A stretch of DNA of 64,000 nt from Pseudolabrys sp. Root1462 (GTDB lineage: Bacteria; Pseudomonadota; Alphaproteobacteria; Rhizobiales; Xanthobacteraceae), in the NCBI RefSeq assembly GCF_001426945.1, contig NZ_LMFS01000001.1, positions 2,598,609-2,662,608 of the forward strand, written 5' to 3'. Both the position numbers and the translations under genes were made by a program. Shown here piece by piece: positions 43,899 through 53,136 of this stretch. Every line of letters begins with the position of its first letter. Within the stretch, counting starts at the first letter, position 1. The notes below the pieces were generated by a model. The model did not search any database. It was not told the origin of the DNA and saw nothing but the letters and a program-made list of their open reading frames with translations.

Positions 43899-45245
43899 AT
43901 GAGTTCTTTGTCACGTCGTTCGGTATTGAAGACCGCCGCGTTGGGTTCTGCCGCGGCAGTTGCTTCGCCATATGTTAGCGGTGCTTATGCGGCCGGTACC
44001 CTGACGCTCGGGTGCTGGGATCACTGGGTTCCCGGCGCCAACAAAGCGCTCGACAAACTTGCGCAGGACTGGGGCGAGAAGAACAAAGTCGAAGTCAAGA
44101 TCGACTACATCACGTCGCAGGGCGAGAAGGACAAGCTGACCGCGGCCGCCGAGGCGCAGGCTGGCACCGGCCACGACATCATGTCCCATCGTGACTGGAA
44201 CATCCGTATTCACCAGGACAAGCTTGAACCCCTCGATGATCTCGTCAACGGCCTGATCAAGCAGTACGGCCCGATCAGCCCCGTTGCCGAATATCTCGCC
44301 AAGATCAAGGGTACCTGGCGCGGCGTTCCGACTACGGTCGGCAGCCAGGTGAAGCCGTGCTGCTCGCGCTTCGACCTGTACAAGGAACATGCCGGCATTG
44401 ACGTGCGCGACATGTTCCCGGCCGATGAAAAGAAGTGGGACAAGGCCAAGGTCGATTCTTGGACCTGGGATAAATACGTCGAGTCGGCGCAAAAGCTGCA
44501 CAAGGCCGGTTTCCCGGTCGGTCTGCCGCTCGGTCAGACCTCCGACGCCGTCGACTGGGTCGGCGGTCTGTTCAACGCCTATGGCGTCGTGATGGTGGAT
44601 GCCAAGGACAACATCAAGATCAACTCCGACGAGACGCGCCAGGCGATGGAAATCGCCCGCAAGATCACGGAGTCGATGTCACCGGACGTGTTCGCCTGGG
44701 ACGATGCCGGCAATAACCGCTGGCTGATCTCCGGCAAGGGCGCCGGCATCATGAACCCGCCGAGCGCCTGGGCCGTCGCGAAGCGCGATAATCCAAAGGT
44801 CGCCGAGCAATGCTGGACCCATCCGGTGCCGCGCGGCCCCAAGGGTCGGTTCGTCGGTCAGTTGCCACAGTTCTACGGCGTGTGGCAATTCTCCAAGAAC
44901 AAGCAGGCTGCCAAGGACTTCCTCACCTACATCTCGCAGAAGGAAGCGGTCGCCAGCCTAGTCGAAGCTTCGGTCGGCTACGACTTGCCTTCGTTCAAGT
45001 CGATGTACGACCTCAAGACCTGGAACGAGGTCGAGCCGCCGAAGGGCACCGTTTACGGTTATCCGCCGCGCGGCGACGAGCAGACCTCGATCGTCGGTGC
45101 TCCGGCCCGCTCGGAAGTTGGCGCCCAGATTTACAACCAGGCGATCAACACCGTCATGATCTCCAAGTTCACGCAGGGTAAGGAAAAGCTCGACGACGTG
45201 ATCAAGTGGGCGGAAAACGAGCTGCAAGGCACCTTGCGCGCCTAG
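43899..45245 (+). CDS. ABC transporter extracellular substrate-binding protein (sugar type), probable Tat export
   Basis: The start ATG at 43899 is 8 bases after GGGAGG; 448 residues. The N-terminus MSSLSRRSVLKTAALGSAAA fits a twin-arginine signal (SRRSVLK) with cleavage near AYAA. The rest is a family-1 extracellular solute-binding fold (GHDIMSHRDWNIRIHQ, GAGIMNPPSAWAVAKRDNPK, YGVWQFSKNKQAAKDFLTYI). A nearby Cys pair (KPCCSRF) is unusual. It heads a four-gene operon with two MalF/MalG-like permeases and a UgpC/MsmK-type ATPase. The ligand is probably a carbohydrate or polyol, not identifiable from sequence. Confidence 0.92.
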   Translation: MSSLSRRSVLKTAALGSAAAVASPYVSGAYAAGTLTLGCWDHWVPGANKALDKLAQDWGEKNKVEVKIDYITSQGEKDKLTAAAEAQAGTGHDIMSHRDWNIRIHQDKLEPLDDLVNGLIKQYGPISPVAEYLAKIKGTWRGVPTTVGSQVKPCCSRFDLYKEHAGIDVRDMFPADEKKWDKAKVDSWTWDKYVESAQKLHKAGFPVGLPLGQTSDAVDWVGGLFNAYGVVMVDAKDNIKINSDETRQAMEIARKITESMSPDVFAWDDAGNNRWLISGKGAGIMNPPSAWAVAKRDNPKVAEQCWTHPVPRGPKGRFVGQLPQFYGVWQFSKNKQAAKDFLTYISQKEAVASLVEASVGYDLPSFKSMYDLKTWNEVEPPKGTVYGYPPRGDEQTSIVGAPARSEVGAQIYNQAINTVMISKFTQGKEKLDDVIKWAENELQGTLRA

Positions 45246-45330
45246 CGTTCGGCTTTCGACGCAAACAAGCAGCGGGCATGCCGGCCGGCGTGCCCGCTGA
45301 CAAGAAAAGCCAAAAACAGGACCGCATCCT

Positions 45331-46272
45331 ATGGCCGATACCGTTCAGACGTGGGGGTCTACGGTTCCGGATAAAGCGGCGGCGAAACCAAACAAGATGC
45401 AAAAGTTCTTGCGGCAACGCTCGACGATTGCATTTCTTATGTGTTTGCCGCTGATTTTGATCATCATCTGTCTGGTGATCTATCCGGCGTTCTATTCGAT
45501 TTACCTGTCGATGCTGAACAAGTCGCAGACGCGCTTCATCGGCCTTGGCAATTTTGCCTTCCTGATATCGCGTGACACATTCTGGCAGGTCGTCGCCCAA
45601 TCGACGATTTTCGCGCTTAGCGCGGTGTTCTTCAAAGCGCTGATCGGCCTGATCACCGCGCACCTCGTCAACAACCTGCCCGTCAAGGGTCAGCGCAAGT
45701 GGCGCGGCATGTTGCTGGTGCCGTGGGTCATCCCGCTGGCGCTGTCGACGCTTGGCTGGTGGTGGATGTTCGATCCCACCAACTCGGCGTTCAACTACAC
45801 ACTGCGCAGCCTCGGCTTCGAGGGCATCCCGTGGCTGAGCGATCCGTACTGGGCCCGCTTCTCGGTGATCCTGGTCAACGTGTGGTACGGCGCGCCATTC
45901 TTCCTGATCATGTATCTGGCCGCGCTCAAATCGGTGCCCGAACAGCTTTACGAAGCCGCCTCGATCGACGGCGCCAGCGCCTGGCAGAAGTTCATTCACA
46001 TCACCCTGCCGATGATGCGCAACATCATTGCCATCACCGTGCTGTTTTCGCTGATCGTGACCTTCGCGAATTTCGACATCGTCCAGATCATGACGGCCGG
46101 CGGGCCGCGCAACATGACGCATATGTTTGCGACCTATTCCTTCCTGCTCGGCATTCGCTCGGGCGACCTGCCGCTCGGGGCTGCGACCTCGCTGTTCATG
46201 TTCCCGATCCTCGGCATCGCAGCGGTCTTCATTCTGCGGGGCGTCCGCAAGCGCGGGAGAGAAATCGGATGA
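45331..46272 (+). CDS. ABC transporter permease, MalF-like
   Basis: The 313-residue protein has six membrane segments, the first in STIAFLMCLPLILIIICLVI. The EAA coupling loop is LYEAASIDGASAWQKFIHIT with LPMMRNII after it. It begins 85 bases after the binding protein and its stop overlaps the next start by four bases (ATGA). It pairs with the MalG-like subunit to form the channel. Confidence 0.94.
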   Translation: MADTVQTWGSTVPDKAAAKPNKMQKFLRQRSTIAFLMCLPLILIIICLVIYPAFYSIYLSMLNKSQTRFIGLGNFAFLISRDTFWQVVAQSTIFALSAVFFKALIGLITAHLVNNLPVKGQRKWRGMLLVPWVIPLALSTLGWWWMFDPTNSAFNYTLRSLGFEGIPWLSDPYWARFSVILVNVWYGAPFFLIMYLAALKSVPEQLYEAASIDGASAWQKFIHITLPMMRNIIAITVLFSLIVTFANFDIVQIMTAGGPRNMTHMFATYSFLLGIRSGDLPLGAATSLFMFPILGIAAVFILRGVRKRGREIG

Positions 46273-47168
46273 GCACCATCACCGCTTCAGTGCCCGCCAC
46301 GAAGCCAATGAGGACCGGCGCCAGCCTGCGCCGCAGCCGCCGCTGGGCTTTGTTCGCGTCCTATTTCTTCCTGATCCTGTTCGCCATCTTCTTCCTCGCG
46401 CCGCCCTATTACATGGTGGTGACGGCGCTGAAGACCGATGGTGAGATGGCGAAACTCGCAACCAATCCATGGTTCATCTATGACGGCGTGACGCTCGATC
46501 AGTTCAGGATCCTGCTCTACAACACGGACTTCCTGATCTTCTTCAAGAACACGATCATCGTCACGGTCTGCGTCGTCGCGATCACGATGGTCGTAAGCGT
46601 GCTTGCCGCCTTCGCTCTCGGACGCATGCGGTTCTGGGGATCGTCGATCCTCGCAACCGGCATCTTCCTCACCTACCTGGTGCCGGACACGCTGCTGTTC
46701 ATTCCGATGTTCCAGATCGTCAAATCGATCGGCCTGCTCAACTCCTATTGGGGCATGGTGCTGGTCTATCCGACCCTGACGGTGCCCTTCTGCACCTGGA
46801 TCATGATCGGCTACTTCCAGTCGATCCCGAAAGAACTCGACGAAGCAGCGCTCATCGACGGCGCCGGCCATATGCAGATGCTGTTCAAGATATTCATTCC
46901 GGTTGCGCTCCCGGGGATCATCGCCGCCATGATCTTCGCCTTTACCGTATCCTGGGCCGCTTTCGTCTATCCGATGGCGTTCCTCTATTCGTCGGACCAG
47001 CAGGTTCTGACTGTCGGCACGGTGACGAGCCTGATTCGCGGCGACGTCTACAAGTGGGGTATGCTGATGGCGGGCGCGTTGCTCGCAGCCGCGCCGCCGC
47101 TCGTGATCTACGCCTTCCTGATGGACTACTACATCGCCGGTCTGACGGCTGGCGCTACCAAAGGCTGA
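46269..47168 (+). CDS. ABC transporter permease, MalG-like
   Basis: The start ATG at 46269 overlaps the previous stop (ATGA); 299 residues with six membrane segments (first: ALFASYFFLILFAIFFLAPP). The EAA loop is LDEAALIDGAGHMQMLFKIF with IPVALPGIIAA. It forms the second half of the channel. The ATPase gene follows after 56 bases with AAGGGAACTCTCTT as ribosome site. Confidence 0.94.
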   Translation: MSTITASVPATKPMRTGASLRRSRRWALFASYFFLILFAIFFLAPPYYMVVTALKTDGEMAKLATNPWFIYDGVTLDQFRILLYNTDFLIFFKNTIIVTVCVVAITMVVSVLAAFALGRMRFWGSSILATGIFLTYLVPDTLLFIPMFQIVKSIGLLNSYWGMVLVYPTLTVPFCTWIMIGYFQSIPKELDEAALIDGAGHMQMLFKIFIPVALPGIIAAMIFAFTVSWAAFVYPMAFLYSSDQQVLTVGTVTSLIRGDVYKWGMLMAGALLAAAPPLVIYAFLMDYYIAGLTAGATKG

Positions 47169-47224
47169 CGATAGGCGCGGCGGACAGAACCACAACGAGA
47201 ATAAGAACCGAAGGGAACTCTCTT

Positions 47225-48322
47225 ATGGCTGATGTTGAACTGCGCAACGTGGTGAAGAAGTACGACGACGTCGTCGCTGTCGCGAGCATCAACCTCGACA
47301 TCCCCAACCATGAGTTCGTGGTCCTGGTCGGCCCGTCGGGCTGCGGCAAAAGCACGACGTTGCGCATGATCGCCGGCCTCGAGGAAATCACCGGCGGCGA
47401 GATCACCATCGACGGCTCGGTCGTCAATGACCTGCCGCCGAAAGACCGCGACATCGCCATGGTGTTCCAGAACTACGCGCTCTATCCACACATGACGGTG
47501 GCCGAGAACATGTCGTTCGGCCTCAAGCTGCGTAAGTTTCCAAAGGCGGAGATCAAGGCCCGCGTCGACAACGCCGCGCGGATTCTCGATATTACCGAGC
47601 TTCTGGCGCGCCGGCCGAAGCAGCTGTCGGGCGGCCAACGCCAACGCGTCGCCATGGGCCGCGCCATCGTGCGCAATCCCAAGGTGTTCCTGTTCGACGA
47701 GCCACTGTCGAATCTGGACGCCAAATTGCGCGTGCAGATGCGCACCGAAATCAAGCGCGTCCACCAGAAGGTGAAGACCACCACTGTTTATGTGACGCAT
47801 GATCAGGTGGAGGCCATGACGCTCGCCGACCGCGTCGTCGTCATGAACGCCGGCAGGATCGAGCAGATCGGCACGCCGAACGATCTCTATCACCACCCTG
47901 CGACCCGCTTCGTCGCCGGCTTTATCGGCTCACCGGCGATGAACTTCGTGCCGGCGACGCTGGAGAGCGTGGGTGACGGCCTGCGCGTGCGCTTATCCGA
48001 CACCATCTCTTTCAACGTTCCGGAGAGCCGGGTGGCGCGTTACAAGCCACACGCCGGCAAGCAGGTCACCTTCGGTCTGCGTCCCGAACACATCACGGAA
48101 ACACGCGGCCATCACAATGGCACGGGCCAGGAATTCACAGCCGTGCTCGATGTCGTCGAGCCGATGGGCATGGAGACCATGGTCTATTTCCGGATCAACG
48201 GGACCGAATTGTGCGGCCGGGTCGAGCCGACTGCCTCCGGCAACGCGGGCGAACAGATGCCGCTGCGCGCCAATCTCGACCAGATGCACCTGATCGACCC
48301 GGCGACCGGACTGGTGCTCTAG
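47225..48322 (+). CDS. ABC transporter ATP-binding protein, UgpC/MsmK/MalK-like
   Basis: The start is the ATG at 47225; 365 residues. It has Walker A GPSGCGKST, the Q-loop in MVFQNYALYPHMTVAEN, signature LSGGQRQR, Walker B VFLFDEPLSNLDAKLR and the H-loop VYVTHDQVEAMTLADR. A C-terminal TOBE/MalK regulatory region follows from about residue 235 (FIGSPAMNF, GLRPEHI). It energises sugar-type importers. An intrinsic terminator follows 26 bases after the stop, marking the operon end. Confidence 0.95.
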   Translation: MADVELRNVVKKYDDVVAVASINLDIPNHEFVVLVGPSGCGKSTTLRMIAGLEEITGGEITIDGSVVNDLPPKDRDIAMVFQNYALYPHMTVAENMSFGLKLRKFPKAEIKARVDNAARILDITELLARRPKQLSGGQRQRVAMGRAIVRNPKVFLFDEPLSNLDAKLRVQMRTEIKRVHQKVKTTTVYVTHDQVEAMTLADRVVVMNAGRIEQIGTPNDLYHHPATRFVAGFIGSPAMNFVPATLESVGDGLRVRLSDTISFNVPESRVARYKPHAGKQVTFGLRPEHITETRGHHNGTGQEFTAVLDVVEPMGMETMVYFRINGTELCGRVEPTASGNAGEQMPLRANLDQMHLIDPATGLVL

Positions 48323-48348
48323 GACACGCTCGGCTTAACGACGATCAC

Positions 48349-48380
48349 ACGGCCCCGCTCGCGCGGGGCCGTCGCTTTTT
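48349..48380 (+). terminator. rho-independent terminator of the sugar-type ABC operon
   Basis: A perfect 10-base stem, ACGGCCCCGC with GCGGGGCCGT and a TCGC loop (48349-48372), is followed by CGC and five T (48376-48380). This is the clearest intrinsic terminator in the window. Confidence 0.92.
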
Positions 48381-48497
48381 AGCGGTCAGATTGGCGCGGA
48401 GCTTCTGCGACTTAGTCGCAGGAGCATTCATCGCGGTCGAAATACCGCCGCGATTGGGGTACATCTGCGCGCCACCGAGGTCGAGGCGTAACCACCT

Positions 48498-49868
48498 ATG
48501 CAAAGCGAAAAAGAAGCCGTTGCTCTCAGTTCGATCTTTGCATCGGCCGGGTTAACCGTGGCCAAGGCCGCCGTCGGCTTTTCGACCGGCTCGCTGGCCA
48601 TCTTGTCCGAGGCCGGCCATTCATTGATCGACTGCGGCGCTGCGATCATGACCTACCTTGCCGTGCGGATTTCCGGCAAGCCGGCCGATGAAGAGCACCA
48701 TTACGGCCATGGCAAGGTCGAGAGCGTTTCCGCCCTCGGTGAAACCGCCCTGCTCTTCCTGCTTTCCGGCGTCGTCGTCTGGGAAGCGGTGATGCGACTC
48801 GTCAATCACGAGCCGCACAATGTCGTGGTCACGATATGGGCCTTCGGCGTGATCGTCGTGTCGATCGTGGTCGACTTCTTTCGCGCGCGGGCGCTGCGGC
48901 GTACCGCCGAAGCCACGCAAAGTCAGGCGCTGGAAGCCGACGCGCTGCATTTCTCGTCGGATCTGTGGGCGTCGATGGCCGTGCTGCTCGGCCTGATAGC
49001 CGTTTCTCTGGGCTACGCCTGGGCCGACTCGGCCGCAGCCATGATCGTTGCCGTCCTGGTCTGCGTTGCCGGTTGGCGATTGGGCCGCCGTACGATCGAG
49101 ACGCTCACCGATACCGCCCCGGCCGGCGCCGCCGAAACCATCACTTCGATTGTCGAGAAGGTCCCGGGTGTCGTCGCACTCGAGAGAGTCCGGGCGCGCG
49201 GCGTCGGCGACAAGACCTTTATCGACGTGACGGTGGCGGTCAGCCGCGCTCTGCCGCTCGACCGTGTCGCCGAGATCAAGGGAGCGGTTGTCGCCGCCCT
49301 CGCCGACGGCATTCCCGGCGCGGACCCGCACGTCACTACCGATCCGGTCGCCATCGACGACGAGACCGTGGTCGACCGCGTCATGGTGATCGCGCGCAAC
49401 CGCGTGCTGGCGGTGCATCACGTCATGGTGCATTCCATCCAGGAGCGGCTCGCCATCTCACTCGATCTGGAGGTCGATGGCCGGCTGTCGCTCGGCGCGG
49501 CGCATGAGATTGCCGACGGCCTGGAAGCCGCCATCGCCGCCGAACTTGGCGCCGGCGTCGAAGTCGAGACCCATATCGAGCCGCTGCAGGCTGTCGATGC
49601 TCATGGCCGCGAGGCTCCGGTCGAGCGGGTCGGCGCCGTCACCGCGATGCTGCGCGAACTGGCGGCGCAGGACCGAGCCCTGCGCAACATCCACGACGTG
49701 CGCGTGCGGGAAACCGATGCCGGCGAGATTGTCAATTTCCACTGCCACGCCGATCCCGAGCTGACGGTGCAGGCCGTGCATGAAAAGGTCGATGCGCTGG
49801 AGCGGGCGCTGAAGGAGCGCTCGTCGCTGATCAAGCGTGTGATCGGCCACGCCGAGCCGATGCGCTGA
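48498..49868 (+). CDS. cation diffusion facilitator (CDF) metal exporter with three C-terminal dimerisation-like modules
   Basis: The 456-residue protein is longer than most bacterial CDF proteins (about 300). The membrane part (to about residue 200) carries the transport-site His and Asp residues SEAGHSLID in TM2 and ADALHFSSD in TM5, and HHYGHGKVE in the first loop. The rest is cytoplasmic and appears to be three similar modules: VVALERVRARGVGDKTFIDV, then VLAVHHVMVHSIQERLAISL, then ALRNIHDVRVRETDAGEIVN. The latter two carry further His residues (AHEIAD, NFHCHADP). Zn, Fe, Mn or Co are possible substrates. It appears monocistronic and converges on the acyltransferase gene. Confidence 0.92.
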   Translation: MQSEKEAVALSSIFASAGLTVAKAAVGFSTGSLAILSEAGHSLIDCGAAIMTYLAVRISGKPADEEHHYGHGKVESVSALGETALLFLLSGVVVWEAVMRLVNHEPHNVVVTIWAFGVIVVSIVVDFFRARALRRTAEATQSQALEADALHFSSDLWASMAVLLGLIAVSLGYAWADSAAAMIVAVLVCVAGWRLGRRTIETLTDTAPAGAAETITSIVEKVPGVVALERVRARGVGDKTFIDVTVAVSRALPLDRVAEIKGAVVAALADGIPGADPHVTTDPVAIDDETVVDRVMVIARNRVLAVHHVMVHSIQERLAISLDLEVDGRLSLGAAHEIADGLEAAIAAELGAGVEVETHIEPLQAVDAHGREAPVERVGAVTAMLRELAAQDRALRNIHDVRVRETDAGEIVNFHCHADPELTVQAVHEKVDALERALKERSSLIKRVIGHAEPMR

Positions 49869-49874
49869 CCGCGA

Positions 49875-51035
49875 TCAATCGTAGGCCAGGCGGCCGCGCC
49901 CGGTCCAACGCTGGACCAGGCCGCCCTCCGCGATCCGGTTGAACGCCTGCCGCGCCGGCAGCTCGATGAAGCGGTGGCTGGCGGCGGCGATAACGATGAC
50001 CGCCAGGACGAAGTCCACCAGGATGAGATCCGCCGACCCCAGCCAGGGCCGGGCGCCGGATATGCCGAACGCCTTCGTCTCATACCCTTCGGTCCACAGG
50101 CCATAGCAGAGCATGACCAGCAGCGGCATATGGATCATATAGATGGAGAACGAGTAGCGCCCCAGTGCCTTGAATGGCCGCGCCTTCAGCAGCAGCGACA
50201 GAAGCCCATGCTCGCCTGCGAAGACGACGACCGCCGCGCCGAACACAAGCGGCGCGGCAAGGCTGAGCACCGAGACGGCGTCGGCGCCGTCGCTGGCATT
50301 GATGACGAAACCGATGACGAGCGCCGCCGCCCCCGCTTCCCACAGCGTCGCTCTCGCTAGGCTGCGCTCGCCGCTGATTTCATAGACGTGATAGGCGACG
50401 ACGCCGCCGAAGAAGCTCGCGATGCAGCGAATGAAGCCGTAATCCCATGTCGCGTTCATGAGAGCGGGCGCCCACCAATAGCCAAGCATCAGGGCCGCCA
50501 TTGATAGCACCAGGCCCGCCAGCATCAGGCGGCGGCTGGCGATGACGAGCAGCATCGCGAACAGGAGATACACATAGAACTCGGCGCCGATGCTCCAGGC
50601 GGGCCCATTCCAGACCGTGCCTTGCGGCGTCAGCCCCATGGCGTTGAGCAGCAGAAAGCTCGGCAACAAGGCGTCCAGCGAATAGGCGCCGCCGTTCGGC
50701 GTGATCGACAGCACCGCGGGGTGCGGCAGGCGGTCGATCCAGGCGACCGCGGCCACGAAGCCGCCAAGAACCACGGCATGCAACGGCCACACGCGTCCAA
50801 AACGCCGGATGGCAAAGCGCTTGATATCGCCAAGGCCGGCTATTTTTCCACGATAACTGTGGCAGAGAACGAAGCCGCTGAGCACGAAGAAAAAGTCGAC
50901 GAACAGATAGCCGTTGCGAATGAAGAGCGATCGTTCGAGCGAACTCGGCACCATCGCGACGAAATGGAAGACCACCACGATGACAGCACAGATTCCGCGC
51001 CACGCATCGAGCGCTTCGAACCGCGACACTCGCAT
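49875..51035 (-). CDS. acyltransferase 3 family membrane protein (OafA/YrhL-like)
   Basis: The 386-residue protein has about ten membrane segments. Family signatures are LDAWRGICAVIVVVFHF with the conserved His, GYLFVDFFFVLSGFVLCHSY, the RRFGRVWPLHAV segment and SIYMIHMPLLVMLCYGLW. Such proteins O-acetylate or otherwise acylate surface polysaccharides and lipids. There are no glycan genes around it, so the acceptor is unknown. The start is an ATG at 51035; an upstream gap of 230 bases separates it from pheC. Confidence 0.92.
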   Translation of the reverse strand: MRVSRFEALDAWRGICAVIVVVFHFVAMVPSSLERSLFIRNGYLFVDFFFVLSGFVLCHSYRGKIAGLGDIKRFAIRRFGRVWPLHAVVLGGFVAAVAWIDRLPHPAVLSITPNGGAYSLDALLPSFLLLNAMGLTPQGTVWNGPAWSIGAEFYVYLLFAMLLVIASRRLMLAGLVLSMAALMLGYWWAPALMNATWDYGFIRCIASFFGGVVAYHVYEISGERSLARATLWEAGAAALVIGFVINASDGADAVSVLSLAAPLVFGAAVVVFAGEHGLLSLLLKARPFKALGRYSFSIYMIHMPLLVMLCYGLWTEGYETKAFGISGARPWLGSADLILVDFVLAVIVIAAASHRFIELPARQAFNRIAEGGLVQRWTGRGRLAYD

Positions 51036-51265
51036 CCTGTCTCCCCACCGATGGCTGGCTTGACCCGAACCGCTACGGCGGCGGATCGTTCCGCAATCAA
51101 GTTGGGAATCTTTGTGACGACGAATCGGCCGCAGCGAGGCCGGTCACGGCCTGACGCCGCGGGGGCGGACGCCACAATAACGGCTTCTCAACGCATCGAC
51201 CGCCAATGACACCCGCCAAGGTAGCGGCTAGAGTGGTGCGGCAACCAGCCATCAGAGGAAATGCC

Positions 51266-52054
51266 ATGCTGCGCTCCGTGAGAATCGTCGCTTTCGCCGC
51301 CGTGATCGCCTGTGCCGCCTGCCCCGCCGCCTTCGGGCAAAGCTCGCCGTCACGGCTCGACACCATCGTCAGCAAGGGCACGCTGCGCGTCGGCATGACC
51401 GGCGACTACCGGCCCTTCACCTTCCTCAGCAAGGAAACCTCGAAGTTCGAGGGCTTCGACGTCGACATGGCCGAAGCGCTGGGCAAAGCCCTCGGCGTCA
51501 AGGTCGAGTTCGTGCATACGAGCTGGCCGACCCTGATGGCGGATTTCGAGGCCGACAAGTTCGACATCGCTACCGGCGGCGTCTCGATCACGCTCGACCG
51601 GCAGAAGAAGGGCTACTTCTCGACGCCGATCATGCGCGAAGGCAAGACGCCGATCGCGCGCTGCGGCGACGTGGCGAAATTCCAGACCATCGCCGATATC
51701 GACAAGGCCGGCGTCCACGTCATCGTCAATCCCGGCGGCACCAATGAGCGCTTCGCCCGCGCCAACCTCAAGAGCGCGCAGATCGAAGTCTACAAGGACA
51801 ACGTCACGATCTTCGACCAGATCGCCGCGGGCAAGGCCGACCTGATGATGACGGATTCCTCGGAAACCCTGTTCCAGCAGAAGCTGCACGCCGGCGTGCT
51901 GTGCTCGGTACACCCGGACAAGCCGTTCGACTTCGCCGAGAAGGCGATCTGGATGCAGCGCGACCAGCCGCTCAAGGAATTCGTCGATCAGTGGCTGCAC
52001 ATCAGCCGCGAGACCGGCGACTTCAAGAAGATCTACGCCAAGTACTTCAACTGA
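51266..52054 (+). CDS. pheC: periplasmic cyclohexadienyl dehydratase-like protein (PheC)
   Basis: The start ATG at 51266 follows AGAGGAA; 262 residues with a signal peptide (MLRSVRIVAFAAVIACAACP..., cleavage near FGQ). The fold is a type-2 periplasmic binding protein. Segments close to Pseudomonas PheC are LRVGMTGDYRPFTFLS, FEGFDVDMAEALGKALGVKV, VNPGGTNERFARANLK, GKADLMMTDSSETLFQQKLH and PFDFAEKAIWMQRDQPLKEF. PheC makes phenylpyruvate or phenylalanine from prephenate or arogenate in the periplasm. No ABC permease is nearby, which favours the enzyme over a transporter subunit. An amino-acid-binding role remains possible. Confidence 0.82.
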   Translation: MLRSVRIVAFAAVIACAACPAAFGQSSPSRLDTIVSKGTLRVGMTGDYRPFTFLSKETSKFEGFDVDMAEALGKALGVKVEFVHTSWPTLMADFEADKFDIATGGVSITLDRQKKGYFSTPIMREGKTPIARCGDVAKFQTIADIDKAGVHVIVNPGGTNERFARANLKSAQIEVYKDNVTIFDQIAAGKADLMMTDSSETLFQQKLHAGVLCSVHPDKPFDFAEKAIWMQRDQPLKEFVDQWLHISRETGDFKKIYAKYFN

Positions 52055-52055
52055 C

Positions 52056-52070
52056 CGGCGCTACGCGCCG
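52056..52070. terminator. short hairpin between convergent pheC and alcohol dehydrogenase
   Basis: CGGCGC (52056-52061) and GCGCCG (52065-52070) with a TAC loop form a perfect stem in the 22-base gap between two convergent genes. There is no T-run. Confidence 0.4.
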
Positions 52071-52076
52071 CGCGCA

Positions 52077-53084
52077 TCAGGGTATGAGGACGGCCGCCCC
52101 CTGCAGGCGGCCGTCGCGGAGATCGGCGAGCGCGTCGTTGGCCTGCGCCAGCGGATAGCGAGTCACCACGCAGCGCACGCCGGCCTTCGGCGCGATGTCG
52201 AGAAATTCGCGAGCGTCGTCGCGCGTCAGATTGGCGACCGACATCACCTGCCGCTCTTCCCACAGCAACGCATATGGGAAGCTTGGAATGTTCGACATGT
52301 GAATGCCGCCGCACACGACGCGGCCGCCTTTCTTCACCGCCTTCAGCGCCAGCGGCACCAGGCCGCCGACCGGCGCGAAGATGATGGCCGCATCGAGCGG
52401 CTGCGGCGGCGCCTCCTCCGACGCACCGGCCCACACCGCGCCGAGCGAGCGCGCGAAAGTCTGCGCCGCGTCGTCGAGCGCCCGCGTGAAAGCGTAAACC
52501 TGCTGGCCCTGCCAGGCCGCGACTTGCGCCAGGATATGCGCGGCGGCGCCAAAGCCGTAGAGACCGAGCGCCACGCCCTTCGCCTTCGTGCCGCCCATCG
52601 CCATGCGGTAGCTCCGCCAGCCGATCAGCCCGGCGCATAGCCACGGCGCGATCTCGGCGTCGTCGCCGCTATCGCCGAGCGGAAAGCAGTAGCGTGCATC
52701 GGCAATGGTGTGGCTGGCGAAGCCGCCGTCGCGGGTATAGCCGGTGAACAGCGGGGCATCGCACAGGTTCTCTTTGCCCGCCCGGCAATACGGGCAAACG
52801 CCGCAGGTCGCGCCCAGCCACGGCACGCCGACGCGCTCGCCGGGCGCAAAACCGGTGACGCCCGCGCCGATGGCCGCGACCCGGCCGACGATCTCGTGCC
52901 CCGGCACGATCGGCAATTTCGGACGCGTCAGATCGCCATCAACGACGTGCAGGTCGGTGCGGCAAACGCCACAGGCCGTGACAGCGATGAGAAGTTCGCC
53001 AGTTCCCGGATCAGGCATGGTGCTTTCGCGCATCCGGAGCGGAGTTCCTGGCCGGTCGAGGACCATAGCCCGCTGGTTCGTCAT
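52077..53084 (-). CDS. zinc-dependent alcohol dehydrogenase (MDR family)
   Basis: The start is the ATG at 53084; 335 residues. Catalytic zinc ligands are in CGVCRTDLH and GHEIVGRV. The four-Cys structural zinc site is CGVCPYCRAGKENLC. The nucleotide fold motif is GLYGFGAAAH, a variant of GxGxxG. It is of the type annotated as zinc-binding alcohol dehydrogenase, with NAD(P)H-linked oxidation or reduction of alcohols and aldehydes; the substrate is unknown. The pepN gene starts 52 bases away on the other strand. Confidence 0.92.
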   Translation of the reverse strand: MTNQRAMVLDRPGTPLRMRESTMPDPGTGELLIAVTACGVCRTDLHVVDGDLTRPKLPIVPGHEIVGRVAAIGAGVTGFAPGERVGVPWLGATCGVCPYCRAGKENLCDAPLFTGYTRDGGFASHTIADARYCFPLGDSGDDAEIAPWLCAGLIGWRSYRMAMGGTKAKGVALGLYGFGAAAHILAQVAAWQGQQVYAFTRALDDAAQTFARSLGAVWAGASEEAPPQPLDAAIIFAPVGGLVPLALKAVKKGGRVVCGGIHMSNIPSFPYALLWEERQVMSVANLTRDDAREFLDIAPKAGVRCVVTRYPLAQANDALADLRDGRLQGAAVLIP

Positions 53085-53136
53085 GGCGCGCCCTCGCCTG
53101 CTTCCCATCCGCGCCGGAACATCCTAGATCACTTGG

